In this document: positions 15,030 through 21,094 of the stretch, one piece after another
Numbering within the stretch: position 1 is the stretch's first letter
Layout: every line of letters starts with the position of its first letter
Source: UBA6921 sp031363085
GTDB lineage: Bacteria > Pseudomonadota > Gammaproteobacteria > SG8-11
Direction of reading: 5' to 3'
Assembly: GCA_031363085.1 (NCBI GenBank)
Contig: JANLTU010000011.1
Coordinates: 1-21,094, forward strand
DNA: 21,094 nucleotides
Notes under the pieces: generated by a model
The model's input: the letters and a program-made list of their open reading frames with translations, nothing else
The model's database searches: none
Told to the model about the DNA's origin: nothing
Program-made: the position numbers and the translations under genes

Positions 15030-17753
15030 TTAGTGTTCCAGACGTCCGTGGCACTGTTTGTATTTCTTGCCAGAACCGCACGGGCAGGGCTCGTTGCGGC
15101 CAACCTTGCGGCCACCACGCACAAACGGTTCCGCTGCCGGTGCCGCCTCGCCTGCCTCTGCAGGCTCGCTCGGCATTTCATCGGCAGCCAACGCTGGGGC
15201 TTGCGCGTGTTGAAACTGCATCGGTGCCTGTTGTCGACGTTGTTCTTCGACTTTTTCGACATCAGCTTCGGCGCGGATTTGCACCTTGGAAATATAGCCG
15301 ATGACTTCGGTCTTAATGCGCTCCAGCATTTCGGAAAACAACTCGAAAGCTTCACGCTTGTATTCCTGCTTGGGATTTTTTTGCGCATAGCCGCGCAAGT
15401 GAATGCCCTGCCGCAAGTAATCCATCGCCGCCAGATGATCCTTCCAGTGGCTGTCAAGCACCTGCATCATGATGGCTTTTTCGAAGTGTCGCATGACCGG
15501 CGCACCGGTCAGCGCTTCTTTTTCAGTATAGGATTTTTCCAGCGTTTCCAGAATGCGCTTGCGCAGAGGTTCCTCATGCAAGGCATTATCCGCTTCGAGC
15601 CACTGCTTGATCGGCAAACGTTGCCCGAACTCGCGCTCCAATGCGTCTTCCAGACCCACCACATCCCACTGTTCTTCCAAACTTTGCGGCGGCACGTGAG
15701 TACGGAACACGCTGTCGACTGCATCGACGCGCATTATGTTGATAGTGCCCGACAAATCTTCGGTAGCCATCAATTCATTGCGCCGCTCGTAAATCACTTT
15801 GCGCTGGTCGTTGGCCACGTCGTCGTATTCGAGCAACTGTTTACGCATGTCGAAATTGCGCCCTTCGACTTTGCGCTGCGCGTTTTCAATCGCCTTGGTC
15901 ACCCACGGATGCTCGATGGCTTCGCCTTCTTCCATACCAAGTTTTTTCATCATCGAAGACACACGCTCAGACGCGAAAATGCGCATGAGGTTGTCTTGCA
16001 GCGACAGATAAAAACGGCTCGACCCCGGATCGCCCTGCCGCCCGGAGCGGCCGCGTAACTGGTTGTCGACACGCCGCGACTCGTGCCGCTCGGTACCGAT
16101 CACGTGCAAGCCGCCGCTGCTCACCACCGCGTTATTGCGTAGCTTCCATTCCTCACGCAATGCGGCGATGTGTTCTTCGCTGGGGCTGTCAAGCTTAGCG
16201 ATTTCCGCATTGAAATTGCCACCCAACACAATGTCGGTGCCGCGACCGGCCATGTTGGTGGCGATAGTGACCGCACCGGGACGACCGGCCTGGGCAACGA
16301 TCTCCGCTTCACGCGCATGCTGTTTGGCGTTCAACACTTCATGCTTGATGCCGTCGTTGTTCAACAAACCGGACAACAATTCGGAATTCTCGATGGACGT
16401 GGTGCCCACCAGCACCGGCTGGCCGCGCGTCTGACACTCCTTGATGTCGGCGACGATGGCTTGGTATTTTTCGCCGGACGTCAGGTACACCAAATCACTG
16501 TGGTCTTTGCGCTGCACCGGCTTGTTCGTGGGAATCACCACCACTTCAAGGCCGTAAATCTGCTGAAATTCGAACGCTTCGGTGTCGGCGGTGCCGGTCA
16601 TGCCGGAAAGCTTCGTGTACAAACGAAAATAATTCTGGAAGGTGATCGACGCCAGCGTTTGATTCTCGGCCTGAATCGGCACGCCTTCTTTGGCTTCGAC
16701 CGCTTGATGCAAGCCATCAGACCAGCGTCGTCCCGGCATGGTGCGGCCGGTGAATTCGTCGACGATAATGATCTGGCCATCCTTCACGATGTATTCGACG
16801 TTGCGCTGAAATAGCGCGTGCGCGCGCAGGCCGGCATACAGATAATGCACCAGGCGGATGTTGTGCGCCTCGTACAGCGAATCGCCTTCTTGCAACATGC
16901 CAGCTTGCAACAAGAGTTCTTCGGCGTGTTGATGGCCGTCTTCGCTGAGCAACACTTGGCGGGTTTTTTCGTCGACGTAATAATCGCCGGGACCCTTCTC
17001 TTCGGTTTGGCGTGTCAGCTTGGGCACCAACAGATTAATGCCTTTGTAAAGCTCGGAGCTTTCTTCAGCCGGGCCAGAAATAATCAACGGCGTACGCGCT
17101 TCGTCGATCAAAATCGAGTCGACTTCATCGACGATGGCGTAGTGCAGTTTGCGCTGTGCCTTGTCGGCGATGCCGAAGGCCATGTTGTCGCGCAGGTAGT
17201 CAAAGCCAAATTCGTTGTTGGTACCGTAGATGACGTCGGCGGCATAAGCGGCAATTTTTTGCGTTTGATCGAGCCCTGGCACCACCACGCCCACGCTCAT
17301 GCCCAGAAAGTTATACAGCTTGCCCATCCATTCGGCATCGCGGCGCGCGAGGTAGTCGTTCACCGTCACTACGTGCACGCCTTCGCCGCTGAGCGCGTTG
17401 AGATATACCGGCAAAGTTGCGACCAAAGTTTTGCCTTCGCCGGTGGCCATTTCGGAAATCTTGCCGCTGTGCAACACCATGCCGCCGATGAGCTGCGTGT
17501 CGAAGTGCCGCATGTTGAGCACACGCTTGCCGGCTTCGCGCACCGTGGCGAAGGCTTCCGGCAACAGGCTATCGACGCCGGCACCGCCTTTCAGGCGCTG
17601 GCGGAATTCTTCGGTTTTGGCGCGTAACTGGTCATCGGACAAGGCTGCGAATTTCGCTTCGAGCGCATTGATCTGTGCGACATCGCGGTACATTTGTTTC
17701 AGCAAGCGGTCATTGCGACTGCCGAAAATTTTGCTCAGTAGATTACCGACCAT
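15030..17753 (-). CDS. secA: SecA preprotein translocase ATPase
   Basis: Essential motor of Sec-dependent export that pushes unfolded preproteins through SecYEG. The length of 907 aa is typical. Motifs: Walker A MATGEGKT (102-109), Walker B/DEAD region DEVDSILIDEART (about 208-220), NMAGRGTDIVLGG, QLRGRSGRQGDPGSS, and the C-terminal zinc motif CPCGSGKKYKQCH (C890, C892, C901, H902) that binds SecB and lipids. It is followed at 15 bp by argJ and preceded by its own promoter and an M23 peptidase gene. There is no SecM-like arrest gene immediately upstream as in E. coli; instead two mutually exclusive hairpins precede the promoter. Nothing suggests damage. Confidence 0.98.
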   Translation of the reverse strand: MVGNLLSKIFGSRNDRLLKQMYRDVAQINALEAKFAALSDDQLRAKTEEFRQRLKGGAGVDSLLPEAFATVREAGKRVLNMRHFDTQLIGGMVLHSGKISEMATGEGKTLVATLPVYLNALSGEGVHVVTVNDYLARRDAEWMGKLYNFLGMSVGVVVPGLDQTQKIAAYAADVIYGTNNEFGFDYLRDNMAFGIADKAQRKLHYAIVDEVDSILIDEARTPLIISGPAEESSELYKGINLLVPKLTRQTEEKGPGDYYVDEKTRQVLLSEDGHQHAEELLLQAGMLQEGDSLYEAHNIRLVHYLYAGLRAHALFQRNVEYIVKDGQIIIVDEFTGRTMPGRRWSDGLHQAVEAKEGVPIQAENQTLASITFQNYFRLYTKLSGMTGTADTEAFEFQQIYGLEVVVIPTNKPVQRKDHSDLVYLTSGEKYQAIVADIKECQTRGQPVLVGTTSIENSELLSGLLNNDGIKHEVLNAKQHAREAEIVAQAGRPGAVTIATNMAGRGTDIVLGGNFNAEIAKLDSPSEEHIAALREEWKLRNNAVVSSGGLHVIGTERHESRRVDNQLRGRSGRQGDPGSSRFYLSLQDNLMRIFASERVSSMMKKLGMEEGEAIEHPWVTKAIENAQRKVEGRNFDMRKQLLEYDDVANDQRKVIYERRNELMATEDLSGTINIMRVDAVDSVFRTHVPPQSLEEQWDVVGLEDALEREFGQRLPIKQWLEADNALHEEPLRKRILETLEKSYTEKEALTGAPVMRHFEKAIMMQVLDSHWKDHLAAMDYLRQGIHLRGYAQKNPKQEYKREAFELFSEMLERIKTEVIGYISKVQIRAEADVEKVEEQRRQQAPMQFQHAQAPALAADEMPSEPAEAGEAAPAAEPFVRGGRKVGRNEPCPCGSGKKYKQCHGRLEH

Positions 17754-17787
17754 CGGAAAGAAACCTGGTGAGGAAAACGAAGGCGGG

Positions 17788-17816
17788 ATTATAAGGTAAG
17801 GGTCGGGAATTAGTAA
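17788..17816 (-). promoter_or_regulatory. Predicted sigma-70 promoter of secA
   Basis: On minus, a perfect -10 TATAAT (17793-17788) with a weak -35 TTACTA (17816-17811) at 17-bp spacing. The start would be near 17781, giving a leader of about 28 nt before the secA ATG. Confidence 0.6.
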
Positions 17817-17855
17817 GCGTTACAACAGCGCCGCCGCACGCGTAACGCGGCGGCG
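17817..17855 (-). promoter_or_regulatory. Alternative GC-rich hairpins between the M23 gene and secA
   Basis: CGCCGCCGC (17829-17837) can pair with GCGGCGGCG (17847-17855), a 9-bp GC stem. GCGTTAC (17817-17823) can pair with GTAACGC (17842-17848), which overlaps the first stem, so only one can form. No T tract follows on minus. It may slow or end transcription from the M23 gene; the structure lies upstream of the predicted secA start. Confidence 0.4.
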
Positions 17856-17889
17856 GTCAGGAAGCGGCTAACAGACGTAATTGTTACAA

Positions 17890-18834
17890 TTAGGAACCGA
17901 AAATTTCTGCGGGTTTCGCGTCGACGTATTCGCGCGGATTAACAATCGTGCCGTTGTGCACCACCTCAAAGTGTAAATGCGGGCCGGTCGAATGTCCGGT
18001 CGATCCCATCAGTGAAATTTCCTGGCCTTTTTTTACCGTGTCGCCCACCGACACCAAAATTTCTTTGCAATGGCCATAACGCGTGGAGTAACCATTACCG
18101 TGATCGACCTCGACGAGATTTCCGTATCCGCCGCGCTCGCCGGCGAAGGTCACAATCCCTGACGCCACGACTTTGATTGAGCTGCCGTCTTTACCTGCGA
18201 AATCAATTCCTCCATGATGCCCCATACCACCTTTGAAGGGATCGGTGCGGTTGCCGAAGTAAGACGAAATCCAACCGCTTTCGACCGGCCGGCCGGCGGG
18301 AAAAACTTCCGCCTGTAAATTGCGATTCATCAGCAAGGCTTCCAATACGCTGAGTTGTTGGCCGCGATTTTCCAATTGCCTGGAGAGTGTTTCCAGCGCG
18401 GACACGAAATCCGAAACCGGCAAGGGTGCGAGTTTGTCGTTGGACTCGGGACCACCCACGCCGGGGCGTCGCTTGAAATTGAACTCACCTTTATCCAGGT
18501 CGGCCATCTTGGTCAACCGGTCGCCCAGTGCGTCCAACCGAATGGCTTGGGCTTGCATCTGCCCCAAGCGCAACGTTAATGCATTCATGTTGTCACGCGC
18601 GTTACGTACCGAGTCATCGACCTTGGCGCGCTGAACTTGTATCTCAGAGTACAGGTTCTCATACAAGGCGCCGGGCGCCAGCGTGCCATGCCTGGCGCCA
18701 ACAACGTAACCCAACGCCAAAAACGCCAGCGGCGCGATCAATACCAACAACGCCGACAAAAGCCAAACAACACCACGCGTCAGGGTGATATGACCGAAGC
18801 CGCTCTTGGTATTTCTAACCAAAATAATATTCAT
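17890..18834 (-). CDS. M23 (LytM-type) peptidoglycan endopeptidase family protein
   Basis: Membrane-anchored, periplasm-facing peptidase of 314 aa, inferred to cut peptide cross-links in the cell wall. Short cytoplasmic N-terminus, one membrane helix (about 22-46), a coiled-coil-like region (about 58-170), then the LytM domain (about 195-305). The zinc and catalytic residues are present: H207 and D211 in HHGGID, H255 in RYGHC, and H286/H288 in GPHLHFE, so it should be active rather than a degenerate regulator. It lies upstream of secA on the same strand, an arrangement common in Gammaproteobacteria, and is divergent from dciA. No strong ribosome site or promoter was recognised in the 149-bp gap to dciA. 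Confidence 0.93.
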   Translation of the reverse strand: MNIILVRNTKSGFGHITLTRGVVWLLSALLVLIAPLAFLALGYVVGARHGTLAPGALYENLYSEIQVQRAKVDDSVRNARDNMNALTLRLGQMQAQAIRLDALGDRLTKMADLDKGEFNFKRRPGVGGPESNDKLAPLPVSDFVSALETLSRQLENRGQQLSVLEALLMNRNLQAEVFPAGRPVESGWISSYFGNRTDPFKGGMGHHGGIDFAGKDGSSIKVVASGIVTFAGERGGYGNLVEVDHGNGYSTRYGHCKEILVSVGDTVKKGQEISLMGSTGHSTGPHLHFEVVHNGTIVNPREYVDAKPAEIFGS

Positions 18835-18983
18835 AGCCGTAGTCGCCCTGTGCGTCGTGTATGCTAACCAAAGATATTTGTCTGGCTGGTGAACAACGGG
18901 AAGCGGCTTGTGAAATATAGGAGCGCCGACTTAACCCCCTAGCCTTTCCCTTGCTTCGTGTATCGTCAGAGGCCCGCAAAAGC

Positions 18984-19448
18984 ATGAGTCGCACGCCCAC
19001 ACCTCGCCAAATCTTAAACCTAAAGTGTGATGTAATTCGCAATATTGTGTCAGCTACGCAGCGATTGCAAGTGCTCACCGAAACATTGCGCGTATCGCTT
19101 CCAGACGAAGAACGCCCTCACCTGCGTGCGGTCACGGTGACTGATCAGGGCGGCACAATATGGGTGGATTCACCAGCGTGGGCGACACGTTTTCGTTACG
19201 GCGTACCGGTGTTTTTAAATCTGTTACGCAAACTGCCGGGCACTGAAAAAATCACTGTGCTGCACGTTAAAACACTGCCACGGGAAGTGCTGGAAGTGCC
19301 GGAATCGTTACCGCTGCGGCGCCTGTCATCCGAGGCCGAACAGACAATTTCCACCTGTGCTGCACACATCGAAGACCCCATGCTGCGCGCCGCATTGCAA
19401 CGTTTGGCAGCTAACACCGAGCACGCGCAAAAAACACTACCGAAATAA
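18984..19448 (+). CDS. dciA: DciA-like (DUF721) protein
   Basis: Small protein of 154 aa resembling DciA, which helps load the replicative helicase DnaB in bacteria lacking DnaC. The N-terminal half carries the DUF721 fold (about 10-100), with the LRAVTVTDQGGTIWVDSPAW strand-helix portion followed by RFRYGVPVFLNLLRK and ITVLHVKTLPRE; the C-terminal part (about 105-154) is helical and probably flexible. The lpxC-dciA-M23-secA neighbourhood supports the assignment. ATG 18984 is preferred to an upstream in-frame TTG at 18951, because AGAGG (18968-18972) lies upstream and the extra 11 residues are not family-like. It is convergent with lpxC, their stop codons being only 8 bp apart. Confidence 0.82.
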   Translation: MSRTPTPRQILNLKCDVIRNIVSATQRLQVLTETLRVSLPDEERPHLRAVTVTDQGGTIWVDSPAWATRFRYGVPVFLNLLRKLPGTEKITVLHVKTLPREVLEVPESLPLRRLSSEAEQTISTCAAHIEDPMLRAALQRLAANTEHAQKTLPK

Positions 19449-19454
19449 CACCGA

Positions 19455-19480
19455 AATCAACTCGCGAGCGCGGGTTGATT
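19455..19480. terminator. Hairpin shared by the ends of dciA and lpxC
   Basis: 12-bp stem with one T-G position (19455-19466 with 19469-19480, AATCAACtCGCG / CGCGgGTTGATT) and an AG loop. It begins just after the dciA stop and includes the last codons of lpxC. T tracts are weak on both strands. Probably a compact bidirectional terminator. Confidence 0.55.
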
Positions 19481-20368
19481 AAATGTCACTGGCGCTGCCG
19501 AATCATTGGCAAACACCACCAATTCCCACGCCGTTTCATCGGCCAGCAGCGCGCGTAACAAGCTGTTGTTCAACGCATGGCCGGATTTATAACCACTGAA
19601 TGCACCAATCAGATTACGCCCCAGCAAATACAAATCGCCGATGGCATCCAGCACCTTGTGCTTGACGAACTCATCTTCATAACGCAGACCGTCTTCGTTC
19701 AGCACGCGGTAGTCGTCGAGCACAATCGCGTTGTCGAGCGAGCCGCCTAACGCCAAGTTGCGGCCGCGAAGTTGTTCGATTTCACGCATAAAACCGAAGG
19801 TGCGCGCACGGCTGACTTCTTTCACAAACGAGGCGGTGGAAAAATCGATGGTGGTATCTTGCGGACCGCCGTTAAACACCGGATGCGCGAAGTCAATTTT
19901 GAACGACACCTTGAAACCGTCAAACGGATCGAAGCGTGCCCATTTTTCGCCTTCCCGCACTTCGACGCTGCGCTTGACGCGAATATATCGCTTGGGCGCG
20001 TTTTGCTCGACGATGCCAGCGGACTGAATCAGAAATACGAACGGACCCGCACTGCCGTCCATGATCGGCACTTCCGCCGCGCTGAGGTCGATGTAAGCAT
20101 TGTCAATACCCAACCCCGCCAGGGCCGACAGCACATGCTCCACCGTGGAAATACGCGCGTCGCCTTTAACCAACGTGGTCGAGAGCTGTGTGTCGCCGAC
20201 ATTTTCCGGCCGCGCAGTAATTTCCACCGGCGGATCAAGATCGATACGCCGAAAAATAATGCCCGAATCCGCCGCCGCAGGCCGCAGTGTCAGGTACACC
20301 TTATTACCTGTGTGCAAGCCCACGCCGGTTGCGCGGATAACGTTTTTTAGAGTGCGCTGCTTAACCAT
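19457..20368 (-). CDS. lpxC: LpxC, UDP-3-O-acyl-GlcNAc deacetylase
   Basis: Zinc enzyme of lipid A synthesis that removes acetate from UDP-3-O-acyl-N-acetylglucosamine, the committed step; it is cytoplasmic. The length of 303 aa is normal. Visible active-site residues: E77/H78 in VEHVLSAL, H237 and D241 in KHKVLDAIGD (zinc ligands together with H78), and H264 in SGHALNN. The end (FNQPALAS) is encoded inside a hairpin. E. coli LpxC is degraded by FtsH through a C-terminal signal, but this tail is different and I cannot judge it. In most relatives ftsZ lies just upstream; here no cell-division gene is present and lpxC has its own extended -10 promoter. Confidence 0.97.
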   Translation of the reverse strand: MVKQRTLKNVIRATGVGLHTGNKVYLTLRPAAADSGIIFRRIDLDPPVEITARPENVGDTQLSTTLVKGDARISTVEHVLSALAGLGIDNAYIDLSAAEVPIMDGSAGPFVFLIQSAGIVEQNAPKRYIRVKRSVEVREGEKWARFDPFDGFKVSFKIDFAHPVFNGGPQDTTIDFSTASFVKEVSRARTFGFMREIEQLRGRNLALGGSLDNAIVLDDYRVLNEDGLRYEDEFVKHKVLDAIGDLYLLGRNLIGAFSGYKSGHALNNSLLRALLADETAWELVVFANDSAAPVTFNQPALAS

Positions 20369-20409
20369 GTCGCCGCGATCAGCCGATCCGATGCCGTGAG
20401 TGAGTATTC

Positions 20410-20440
20410 GCCCTCATCTTGAGGGCTTGAAATAGTATCA
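20410..20440 (-). promoter_or_regulatory. lpxC promoter and leader hairpin
   Basis: On minus, TGATACTAT (20440-20432) forms an extended -10 (TG, one base, TACTAT). The start would be near 20425. Immediately at the 5' end of the transcript is a perfect hairpin GCCCTCA-TCT-TGAGGGC (20426-20410). The leader is about 57 nt. A 5' stem of this kind could protect the mRNA or affect translation; that is inference. Confidence 0.5.
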
Positions 20441-20872
20441 CAGGAGACGAGCCCACAACATGCGCCCAAATCCTCAGTAACTTAACGCACGCTCGTTTCG
20501 AGATAAGCGGCATTCTTTTCCATGCCGGGATTTTACTTTCCGGTACTGGCTACGGCTTGCGCGACATTACTGCAACTCCCACTCTCTGCTTTGGCTAAAA
20601 CCGAAGATTCACAGTCCGCAGACCAGCTTAGCATCTCTCAACACCCGCTCACGCCATTCACCCGCTGCGCGTAGAAATGGATCAACACTTATCCTGTGGC
20701 CATCATGTTTTGATTTATCCTTTTCTGAGCCTCTTGAATTTAATTCGTGTCTGACCCTAACTTCTGCGTAGGGACTGCATCGATGGAATCGCGCAGATCG
20801 AGATGCCTATGGTTGTCTCCCGCCGGCACAGCGAATACTTACACGCGCCCCTCTGCGACGACGCCTACATCG
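20441..20872. other. Gene-poor stretch upstream of lpxC
   Basis: No convincing complete gene in about 430 bp. It contains a short ORF with a signal-peptide-like start (20522-20674) and TTAATTCGTGTCTGACCCTAA around 20740-20760, which resembles sequence I associate with the edges of REP/RAYT-type insertions (recollection, not verified). Read together it looks like a junction or decayed region rather than a normal regulatory gap. Confidence 0.4.
20522..20674 (+). pseudogene. Possible remnant of an exported-protein gene (50 codons)
   Basis: ATG-initiated frame of 50 codons: MPGFYFPVLATACATLLQLP continues into SALAKTEDSQSADQ, a plausible signal peptide with an ALA-K cleavage point, then about 20 polar residues and a TAG. 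No ribosome site is visible upstream. It could be the broken 5' end of a secreted-protein gene, a small secreted peptide, or chance; no homology was recognised. Confidence 0.2.
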
Positions 20873-21094
20873 CTAATACAAATACACCGCGCCGGCCCCG
20901 CTGGCGGAATTATCCCCCTGACCCGGTACGGTGTTGTTTATGCCGGTCGCGGTACTATCTTCGGCATATGCGCCAACGGCGAGGGTGTTACCGTTGCCGG
21001 AGAGGGCAACCGACGTGCCGAAGTAATCTGTTATTTCGGGATTGCTGGCCTTGACATAGGCTTGCTGTGTCCAGGCAACACCGGATCGAGTATA
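20873..21094 (-). CDS. FG-GAP / integrin-alpha-like beta-propeller repeat protein, C-terminal end only
   Basis: The minus-strand frame is open from the right edge to a TAG at 20875-20873, 73 residues visible. The sequence has the hallmarks of bacterial FG-GAP repeat proteins: WTQQAYVKASN, then YFGTSVALSGNGNTLAVGAY, then EDSTATGIN, DNSASGAGAVYLY and stop. Such proteins carry many repeats of about 60-80 residues folding into an extracellular beta-propeller, and are usually secreted or surface-bound. The end at GAVYLY looks like a natural repeat boundary, so this is probably the true C-terminus. The N-terminus, signal peptide and repeat count are outside the window. It is not obviously related to the lpxC neighbourhood. 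Confidence 0.75.
   Translation of the reverse strand, partial: YTRSGVAWTQQAYVKASNPEITDYFGTSVALSGNGNTLAVGAYAEDSTATGINNTVPGQGDNSASGAGAVYLY

Noticed and set aside
14820..17627. Long plus-strand open frames opposite argJ and secA
   Set aside because: They are shadows of strongly conserved minus-strand genes; low-complexity composition and no family resemblance.
20803..21054. Plus-strand frame of 83 codons near the right edge
   Set aside because: It lies opposite the FG-GAP repeat gene, is Arg/Cys-rich and shows no domain; it is a shadow.

Overview
The window reads as a chromosomal segment of a gammaproteobacterium. The evidence is the lpxC / dciA (opposite strand) / M23 peptidase / secA / argJ neighbourhood, an E. 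coli-like ClpB behind a textbook sigma-32 promoter, and QseB/PmrA-type regulators. No tRNA, rRNA, CRISPR array or intact transposase gene was seen. Two genes run off the edges: clpB on the left and an FG-GAP repeat protein on the right, both on the minus strand.

Positions 1-9301 hold the most interesting part. After clpB (minus strand) comes a two-component system (TCS1, 2542-4783) whose regulator and kinase genes are separated by a small MITE-like element. A hairpin-rich stretch ending in a strong terminator follows (about 4819-4983) and may encode a small RNA with a C-rich loop. Next are a PlsC-like acyltransferase (minus strand), two paralogous four-helix membrane proteins each built from two DUF2892-like repeats (5864-6340 and 6627-7118), and a second, paralogous two-component system (TCS2, 7218-9301). 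The two membrane-protein genes share a 54-bp promoter architecture: four half-sites TAAG/TAAT/TAAG/TAAT at exact 11-bp spacing, then TTTAAT at the same distance. Half-sites and -10 are identical while the spacers have diverged. This is the pattern expected for an OmpR/PmrA/QseB-type regulator, and two such regulators lie beside it. A shorter two-half-site version lies at the TCS1 kinase stop codon, just before the candidate small RNA. My inference is a compact envelope-response regulon.

Positions 9349-13679 hold a secreted ankyrin-repeat protein and an EAL-HDOD signalling protein (minus strand), and divergently a large DUF1631 protein. Positions 13797-20368 are housekeeping: argJ, secA, an M23 peptidase, dciA on the opposite strand, and lpxC. 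The usual ftsZ is not upstream of lpxC; instead there is a gene-poor stretch of about 500 bp and then the end of an FG-GAP repeat gene, so synteny breaks here.
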